Below, piece by piece: positions 8,683-12,983 of a stretch of DNA of 12,983 nucleotides. The DNA lies in NCBI GenBank assembly GCA_003132905.1, contig PKZC01000167.1, positions 633 to 13,615 on the forward strand, given 5' to 3'. The stretch is from Bryobacterales bacterium. Its GTDB lineage: Bacteria; Acidobacteriota; Terriglobia; Bryobacterales; Bryobacteraceae. Each line of letters starts with the position of its first letter. Within the stretch, counting starts at the first letter, position 1. The translations under genes and the position numbers were made by a program. Below the pieces are notes generated by a model. That model searched no databases. It was not told where the DNA came from and saw only the letters and a list, made by a program, of their open reading frames with translations.

Positions 8683-10470
8683 CTAAACTTCAATTCCAAC
8701 CGACCGCATCAGATCCAGAGCATTGCTTCGTTCCACCACGCCCGGCTGCAGCCGATAGTCGAAGTGCAATTCTCCATTCTGAAGCGTGTCGGCGAAATGA
8801 ACGTTGATGGCTCGGCTGCCGAGAGCATCGGCGATGTGGGCGAGTGCTAAATCATGTGTCGTGAGCAATCCCATCGCGCCATGATCGATGAGCGCCTGCA
8901 CAATTCCGGCAGCGCCGATCTGGCGATCGTGCGAGTTGGTGCCGCTCAATAATTCGTCCAGCAGGAAGAGAACGGGGCGCGCGCCGCTGGTAAGGGCGAT
9001 AATCTCCCGCAGACGCGTGATCTCTGCGTAAAAGCGGGAGCGGCCGTCCTGCAGCGAATCCTGAACGCGAATCGATACGCCCAAGCTCAGCGGCGAAATC
9101 TTGAGATGTGCGGCGCGCACGGGAGCTCCGGCCCACGCCAGCACCGTGTTGATCCCGATGGTGCGCAGCAGCGTGCTCTTGCCCGACATGTTGGAGCCGC
9201 TGACGATCCATAGCCGTATTTCGCCCCCGAGCCGCACGTCGTTCCGAATGGAGTGCGATTCCGGGATCAGCGGATGCGCCAGGGCTTGGGCTTCGAAGCA
9301 GCCGCCGGGAACGTCGGCCAATTGCGGAAAAACATCGCTGGGATGCTCGTAGTAATAGCTCCCTAGCGAGCACAGCGCTTCGAATTCGCCGGCGGTATCA
9401 ATCCATTCGCGAATATGCGGACCCCAAGCACGACGCCAGCGTTCGATGGCCATGGCCACTTGTGGAGTCCACAGCAGCACCAACGCGATAATCGTAAAAA
9501 CCAGATTGCGCTGCCAATCGATCCGGGCCACCAGCCGGCCCAGATGGCCGATGATGGCGGATGTTTTCTTCTCGCGCCCGATGTTCAATCGCGCATGGAG
9601 TGTTTCGAGCAGCGGCGAGCGAAACGTTTCCTTTTCCAAGCGGCGAAGAAGTTCGGCCAGCAGTAACAGGTCGTGAGACGGCGAATCGACGGCATCGCTC
9701 ACGCGCGAGGCTTTAGAACCAAGGAAGAACGCGTAGCCCATTTCGATGAAAAAGACTGCGAGGACGGGGGTGCGAGTGAAGATGCCCGCCATGTACAGTC
9801 CGAGGGAAATCACCAACGCCGCGGCGAACAGCGGGGCGATATAGCGCGCTCCGGCCGGGAACAGGACTTCGGGAGCTTCGCCCCAGGCCGCGGTGGCATC
9901 CGGATCCAGCCCCGAGCGGACCGTGGCGCCGAGTACCGCCAGATCCTCGCGAAGGTCGAGCAGCGGGGCTAGTTCCCGAACCGCTTCGTGGCGGGCCCGC
10001 ACTTCATCGTGAGACCCGGGTGTCAGCAGCCAGGCTGCGAGAAAGTCCTCACCGGCGCGCGTCCTGGCTGTGGATAGCAATTCGAACAGCGAGCCTTTGC
10101 CGAACAGATCGAGATCCTCCGAATAGAGGTGGCTGGGATTGCGGAAGCGCTCACCGGTTTCGCCCGTCCCCATCCAGCGATCTTCCAGGCGAGCCAAGCC
10201 GCGCTCATAGAATTGCATGGCGCGTTGAGAGCGCTCCAACCGCTCTCCCACGCGCGCATGTACTACAACCAACGCTGCAAAAATGGCCAACGGAAGCAGC
10301 AGCCACCAGGCGGAGATCCAGACTTCCCCGAACACAAAGAACGCGACAACCACGGCCGCCAATCCGGAGGCCAATCGTAGGTTCCCGATGCGGCGGAACT
10401 CCTTTTCCAGGCGCACGCATGCCTGGCTGCGGTCGTCGAAGCGCGCCCGGTACTCTTCCAAAGGACTCAC
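8683..10470 (-). CDS. Membrane-anchored MutS-family ATPase
   Basis: This 595-residue protein has the MutS-type ABC ATPase at its C-terminus: Walker A GSNMSGKST (425-433), the SRFYAE signature (478-483), Walker B LFLLDELLSGTNSHD (501-515) and TTHD (537-540). Ahead of it is a helical region like the MutS core/lever domain. There is no mismatch-recognition domain I. Instead, hydrophobic segments predict about five membrane helices: roughly 33-50 and 53-71, then 209-230 and 232-252, then 321-342. This fits a known but poorly characterised group of MutS homologues with membrane segments, so a canonical mismatch-repair role is unlikely. It carries no Smr domain, but a separate Smr gene lies divergently 60 bases away. 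The GTG start at 10468-10470 is fixed by an upstream in-frame TAG. The gene ends three bases from the stop of the convergent kinase. Confidence 0.9.
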   Translation of the reverse strand: MSPLEEYRARFDDRSQACVRLEKEFRRIGNLRLASGLAAVVVAFFVFGEVWISAWWLLLPLAIFAALVVVHARVGERLERSQRAMQFYERGLARLEDRWMGTGETGERFRNPSHLYSEDLDLFGKGSLFELLSTARTRAGEDFLAAWLLTPGSHDEVRARHEAVRELAPLLDLREDLAVLGATVRSGLDPDATAAWGEAPEVLFPAGARYIAPLFAAALVISLGLYMAGIFTRTPVLAVFFIEMGYAFFLGSKASRVSDAVDSPSHDLLLLAELLRRLEKETFRSPLLETLHARLNIGREKKTSAIIGHLGRLVARIDWQRNLVFTIIALVLLWTPQVAMAIERWRRAWGPHIREWIDTAGEFEALCSLGSYYYEHPSDVFPQLADVPGGCFEAQALAHPLIPESHSIRNDVRLGGEIRLWIVSGSNMSGKSTLLRTIGINTVLAWAGAPVRAAHLKISPLSLGVSIRVQDSLQDGRSRFYAEITRLREIIALTSGARPVLFLLDELLSGTNSHDRQIGAAGIVQALIDHGAMGLLTTHDLALAHIADALGSRAINVHFADTLQNGELHFDYRLQPGVVERSNALDLMRSVGIEV

Positions 10471-10498
10471 AATGCTAGGCTAACAGCAGTAAAGGCCA

Positions 10499-10533
10499 GA
10501 CAGACGCGAAATCATGACAGACGCGAAATCATG
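10499..10533. repeat. 17-bp perfect tandem duplication spanning the Smr start codon
   Basis: The unit ACAGACGCGAAATCATG occurs at 10500-10516 and 10517-10533 with no gap; the period extends one base further left. Both copies end in ATG. The second ATG (10531) opens the Smr protein. The first (10514) is out of frame and opens a reading frame of about 30 codons that overlaps the Smr gene. It fills more than half of the 60-base divergent gap. Confidence 0.96.
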
Positions 10534-10809
10534 GATGACGACGAACCCATTCGCATTCCCGTCACCGACACTTTCGATCTGCACACGGTGCCGCCGCGGG
10601 AAGTAAAGGCGGTGGTGGAAAACTATCTCGAAGAAGCTTATCGGATGGGCTTTCGGGCGCTGCGCATCATCCACGGGCGCGGGATCGGGGTGCAGCGGGA
10701 GATGGTACGGTCGATTTTGAGTAAGACGCCCTTTGTTGCCAGCTTTTCGGACGCACCAGGAGAGGCCGGCGGCTGGGGCGCGACCGTAATCATACTGCGA
10801 GATTCGTGA
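10531..10809 (+). CDS. Stand-alone Smr domain protein
   Basis: This 92-residue protein is almost entirely one Smr (small MutS-related) domain, the module at the C-terminus of MutS2 that acts as a DNA or RNA nuclease in several bacteria. It shows the FDLHTVPPREV motif (DLH at 16-18), IIHGRGIGVQREMVRSIL with HGRG at 48-51, and a C-terminal GGWGATVIIL (80-89). The histidines of DLH and HGRG are those implicated in catalysis or binding in the family. It lacks the N-terminal extension seen in YdaL-like Smr proteins. The ATG at 10531 lies in the second copy of a 17-base duplication and has no Shine-Dalgarno. It is divergent from a membrane MutS homologue, and its TGA (10807-10809) directly abuts the first ATG of the sigma factor frame, so it probably heads that operon. 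Confidence 0.92.
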   Translation: MDDDEPIRIPVTDTFDLHTVPPREVKAVVENYLEEAYRMGFRALRIIHGRGIGVQREMVRSILSKTPFVASFSDAPGEAGGWGATVIILRDS

Positions 10810-11469
10810 ATGGGCACAAATATTTGGAACCTTTCAACGCGCCGGGCAGAATCACTATCAAAGGCCGATGCGGATCGCCGCAATCAACTAATGCTGGAAT
10901 CCCCGTCCCATAGTGATGGCGATCTGCTTCGGCTGCTGTCAGGCGGCGACGAAAACGCATTTCTCGAGTTTTATCGAAAACATCAGGGCGCAGTGTATCG
11001 ATTCGCGCTCCAGATGAGCGGAAGGACAGAAATCGCCGAAGAGGTGACGCAGGACGTTTTCATGCTGGTGATGAAGTCGGCCAGCCGTTATGACAGCGAG
11101 CGCGGTTCGGTAGCGGCCTTCCTGTATGGCGTGGCCCGGAATTTCGTGCTGCGGGCTTTGGAGCGGGAAAGACCGTACATAACGGTTTTGGACGACCCTG
11201 GCGGCGACTATGCGGAGCGGGTGACCGTGGAACGGGATGTCTTGGGCGACTTGGCGCACAGCGAGCGCATCGAAACGCTGCGCAAGGCGGTGCTGGCGCT
11301 GCCGCCGGCCTATCGGGAAGTAGTGGTACTGTGCGATCTGCATGAACGGGACTACGCAGAGGCTGCCAGCGTGTTGGGATGCGCTATAGGCACGGTTCGA
11401 TCGCGCCTGCATCGTGCACGTGCGCTGCTGGCGGAGAAGATGCGTGCCAGCGAAAGGTGTGCGGTATGA
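10810..11469 (+). CDS. ECF-type RNA polymerase sigma factor
   Basis: The frame is 219 residues from the ATG at 10810 directly after the Smr stop, or 192 from Met28 (10891), which better fits ECF sigma factors because residues 1-27 look non-conserved. Region 2 spans about 46-118: FLEFYRKHQGAVYRFALQMSG, EEVTQDVFMLV for core binding and -10 contact, and FLYGVARNFVLR. Region 4 spans about 155-210: LPPAYREVVVLCDL, then a helix-turn-helix YAEAASVLGCAIGTVRSRLHRAR for the -35 element. A short acidic linker joins them. The gene is followed with a 4-base ATGA overlap by a small membrane protein that is the likely anti-sigma factor, indicating translational coupling. The sigma would direct polymerase to an unknown regulon, perhaps including this operon. 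Confidence 0.95.
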   Translation: MGTNIWNLSTRRAESLSKADADRRNQLMLESPSHSDGDLLRLLSGGDENAFLEFYRKHQGAVYRFALQMSGRTEIAEEVTQDVFMLVMKSASRYDSERGSVAAFLYGVARNFVLRALERERPYITVLDDPGGDYAERVTVERDVLGDLAHSERIETLRKAVLALPPAYREVVVLCDLHERDYAEAASVLGCAIGTVRSRLHRARALLAEKMRASERCAV

Positions 11470-11975
11470 ATGAAAACGATCGGGAACTGCTGCAGGGTTT
11501 GCGGGCGTTGGCGGCGGATGGCACTCGCGAAGCGCCGAGCGGAATCGAGGAGCATCTTCGAGCGGAATTTCGAAGGCGTCACCTGCGTCGCAAAATGCTT
11601 CGCTGGACGCCAGGGTTCGGCGCCGCGGCTGCGGCCGGCATTGTGTTGATTTTGTGGCTTCACAACGAAAAACCGAAAACGACGCCGGTGTCCGTGGCAG
11701 CGGCCGCGCAGGCCGTCGCGCCCGCCGCGCAAATCGGACCTGCCGCGCAAATTCAAATTGGTGATGACGAGTCCGATGCGAGCTTTTATCCGTTGCCGGA
11801 AGCCGAGGCGTTGCCCGCCGTGGAGAACGCGATGGTGGTTCGGGTTCAATTGCCTGTCTCATCGCTTCAGTTGATGGGTGTGCCCGTCAGCGAAGAACGC
11901 GCGGATGCCAGCGTGCAAGCCGATCTTTTGCTGGGGCAGGATGGTTTGGCCCGAGGGGTCCGGTTGGTGCAATAG
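11466..11975 (+). CDS. Probable membrane anti-sigma factor (cysteine-free)
   Basis: This 169-residue protein starts at the ATG overlapping the sigma stop (ATGA, 11466-11469). Longer upstream reading of the frame only shadows the sigma gene. It has a cytoplasmic N-terminal part of about 45 residues, a basic patch RRRHLRRK (37-43 area), one transmembrane helix (about 50-66, AAAAAGIVLILWL), an Ala/Pro/Gln-rich linker with a PAAQI duplication, and an extracytoplasmic tail containing VVRVQLPVSSLQLMGVPV and LLLGQDGLARGVRLV. No cysteine is present, so it is not a zinc-binding (HxxxCxxC) anti-sigma. Its role is inferred from topology, coupling to the sigma gene and resemblance to small proteins that follow ECF genes in Acidobacteriota. 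Direct binding to the sigma factor is not shown by any motif. Confidence 0.75.
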   Translation: MNENDRELLQGLRALAADGTREAPSGIEEHLRAEFRRRHLRRKMLRWTPGFGAAAAAGIVLILWLHNEKPKTTPVSVAAAAQAVAPAAQIGPAAQIQIGDDESDASFYPLPEAEALPAVENAMVVRVQLPVSSLQLMGVPVSEERADASVQADLLLGQDGLARGVRLVQ

Positions 11976-11983
11976 AAAGGGGA
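11976..11983 (+). promoter_or_regulatory. Strong Shine-Dalgarno of the secreted protein gene
   Basis: AAAGGGGA lies directly after the anti-sigma stop, seven bases before the ATG at 11991. It is the strongest ribosome site in the window and suggests the third operon gene is translated more than its partners. Confidence 0.7.
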
Positions 11984-11990
11984 CATCGCG

Positions 11991-12737
11991 ATGCGTGGAT
12001 TATCGATCATTTCCGTTGCCGGTCTCATTACGGCGAGCGTGTTTGCCCAGCCGCCCGGTCCTCGGATCGGGCGCGGCGATTTCTCGCTGGTGCGGGCGGA
12101 GTTCGGTGGATCCAATAAGGTGGTGCAAGGCGCGCCTTATTCGGCGCAATCGGTAACGCAGTTCACCCAGACGCTGCCCAACGGCGATCATATTCAACGG
12201 ACCACGAACGCTTCGATTGCGCGCGACAGCCAGGGCCGGACACGCACGGAGCGGTCTTTTGCGGCAATCGGTCCGCTTTCGGCGGAAAAGGGTGGAACTC
12301 GAACCGTGATCATCTTCGATCCGGTGGCGAGCAAGAGCTATGTGCTGGATGCTGGAAGCCACACAGCCCGGTCGATGCCGGTCCCGGCGGAGCGCGCCAA
12401 TGCACGTCAATTTCGAAATTCAGCCTCGGCAAAGACGGAAGATCTAGGCACGCAGGCGATTCAGGGAGTAAGCGCGCAAGGCAAGCGCATCACACGCGCC
12501 ATTCCGGCCGGCAAAGAAGGCAACGAGAAAGAGATCGATATCGTCATCGAGACCTGGTATTCTCCGGACCTGCAGGTGGTGGTGATGAGCAAGACCAGCG
12601 ATCCGCGTTTTGGCGATTCTCTGTATCAGCTGAACGCAATCACACGAACGGAGCCCGATCCGGCGCTGTTCGCGGTGCCATCGGATTACACGGTGAAAGA
12701 AGGACGGCCGTTCCTGCGCGGTCGGGCGGGACAATAG
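11991..12737 (+). CDS. Secreted protein of unknown function, third gene of sigma operon
   Basis: This 248-residue protein has a signal peptide (MRGLSIISVAGLITASVFA, cut near Ala19). The mature chain is beta-rich and contains FTQTLPNGDHIQRTTNAS, ARDSQGRTRTERSF, TVIIFDPVASKSYVLD and ETWYSPDLQVVVMSKTSDPR, and ends after VPSDYTVKEG. These phrases recall a recurring family of uncharacterised exported acidobacterial proteins. This is a memory-based match, not a search result. No catalytic motif or cysteine pair is seen. It follows the anti-sigma gene by 15 bases behind a strong ribosome site, so it is probably made with the sigma/anti-sigma pair. It could be the signal sensor for, or an output of, that switch. 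Confidence 0.8.
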   Translation: MRGLSIISVAGLITASVFAQPPGPRIGRGDFSLVRAEFGGSNKVVQGAPYSAQSVTQFTQTLPNGDHIQRTTNASIARDSQGRTRTERSFAAIGPLSAEKGGTRTVIIFDPVASKSYVLDAGSHTARSMPVPAERANARQFRNSASAKTEDLGTQAIQGVSAQGKRITRAIPAGKEGNEKEIDIVIETWYSPDLQVVVMSKTSDPRFGDSLYQLNAITRTEPDPALFAVPSDYTVKEGRPFLRGRAGQ

Positions 12738-12744
12738 GTCAAGT

Positions 12745-12750
12745 TATACT
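12745..12750 (+). promoter_or_regulatory. Possible -10 element before the peptidase gene
   Basis: TATACT matches the bacterial -10 consensus well and sits nine bases before the TTG start at 12760, implying a very short or absent leader. No good -35 element is seen about 17 bases upstream, so this is tentative. Confidence 0.28.
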
Positions 12751-12759
12751 GACAGTTAG

Positions 12760-12983
12760 TTGCGATCCATCATTTTCCCCGCAGCTCTGGTGTTATCGTG
12801 CCTTCGGTTGGCAGGCGCGCCCCCTTCGCTTGACGCCGCGCTCGATTCACTTTCCTCACTGCATGAGTTTCACGAGGTCGCGCTTTCCCCAGACCGCCAA
12901 CGGGTAGCGTGGATTGAAACCTCGCCCGGCAAAGAGGCCAGCGATCCAGCCAGTGTCGCGGTTTACGTCAAAGATTTAGAGGA
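12760..12983 (+). CDS. Probable secreted S9-family (prolyl oligopeptidase-like) peptidase, N-terminal part
   Basis: The frame runs off the right edge after about 74 residues. A stop (TAG 12757-12759) directly precedes the TTG at 12760, so translation starts there or at the GTG at 12790. From TTG the protein has a plausible signal peptide (MRSIIFPAALVLSCLRLAGA). It continues with SLHEFHEVALSPDRQRVAWIE and ends in VAVYVKDLE. The SPD-x-x-R-VAW-phrase is the first blade of a TolB/WD-like beta propeller as found at the N-terminus of S9 peptidases. The catalytic domain lies outside the window, so the peptidase call rests on this short segment and could instead be another propeller protein. It begins 22 bases after the secreted sigma-operon protein. 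Confidence 0.6.
   Translation, partial: MRSIIFPAALVLSCLRLAGAPPSLDAALDSLSSLHEFHEVALSPDRQRVAWIETSPGKEASDPASVAVYVKDLE

Noticed and set aside
8683..10470. Annotation as MutS2
   Set aside because: No Smr domain or KOW-like linker in this chain, and several membrane segments are present. Only the ATPase and core region are shared.
11379..11465. Upstream start for the anti-sigma candidate
   Set aside because: The extra residues are read inside the sigma region-4 helix-turn-helix. The ATGA overlap start at 11466 is the standard arrangement.
10939..11862. 307-codon minus-strand frame opposite sigma and anti-sigma genes
   Set aside because: Spans two well-supported genes, and its Arg/Pro-rich product is typical of an antisense shadow.

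Overview
This GC-rich chromosomal window looks like ordinary genome from an Acidobacteriota member, probably of the Solibacter/Bryobacter type. That placement is inference. It rests on recalled resemblance of several proteins to families common in that phylum: the secreted protein at 11991-12737, the small anti-sigma-like protein, the FCS-finger/transmembrane/beta-sandwich protein, and the unusual aminotransferase. No rRNA, tRNA, insertion sequence, phage gene or CRISPR array was seen. Genes are tightly packed. Three convergent pairs end within a few bases of each other, and the largest gap between genes is about 180 bases.

Left part (1-2884): the tail of an unidentified plus-strand gene shares a CTAG stop with a fold-type I aminotransferase. 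Upstream of the aminotransferase, on the same minus strand, lie a tiny secreted Ser/His-rich peptide and ApaG. Divergent from ApaG is a Firmicutes-type coproheme decarboxylase (ChdC/HemQ), which implies the coproporphyrin-dependent heme route.

Middle (2886-8679): on the minus strand, a periplasmic protein with about 13 TPR repeats and a single-pass membrane protein joining a cysteine finger to a beta-sandwich domain. Divergent from these are a lipoprotein with six G-x-G-E/G motifs (LiaF/'toastrack'-like) and a hybrid histidine kinase with two PAS domains and a receiver. The last two may form one envelope-sensing unit.

Right part (8683-12983): a membrane-anchored MutS-family ATPase is transcribed away from a free-standing Smr-domain protein. 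The Smr gene runs directly into an ECF sigma factor, a cysteine-free membrane anti-sigma candidate that overlaps the sigma gene by four bases, and a secreted protein with the best Shine-Dalgarno site in the window. The window closes inside the start of a probable S9-family serine peptidase.

The most distinctive points are the MutS-like/Smr neighbourhood (the two halves of a MutS2-like architecture as separate genes) and two short tandem duplications with 17-18 bp periods. One duplicates the Smr start codon and the other the lipoprotein stop codon. No completely new system could be demonstrated from sequence alone.
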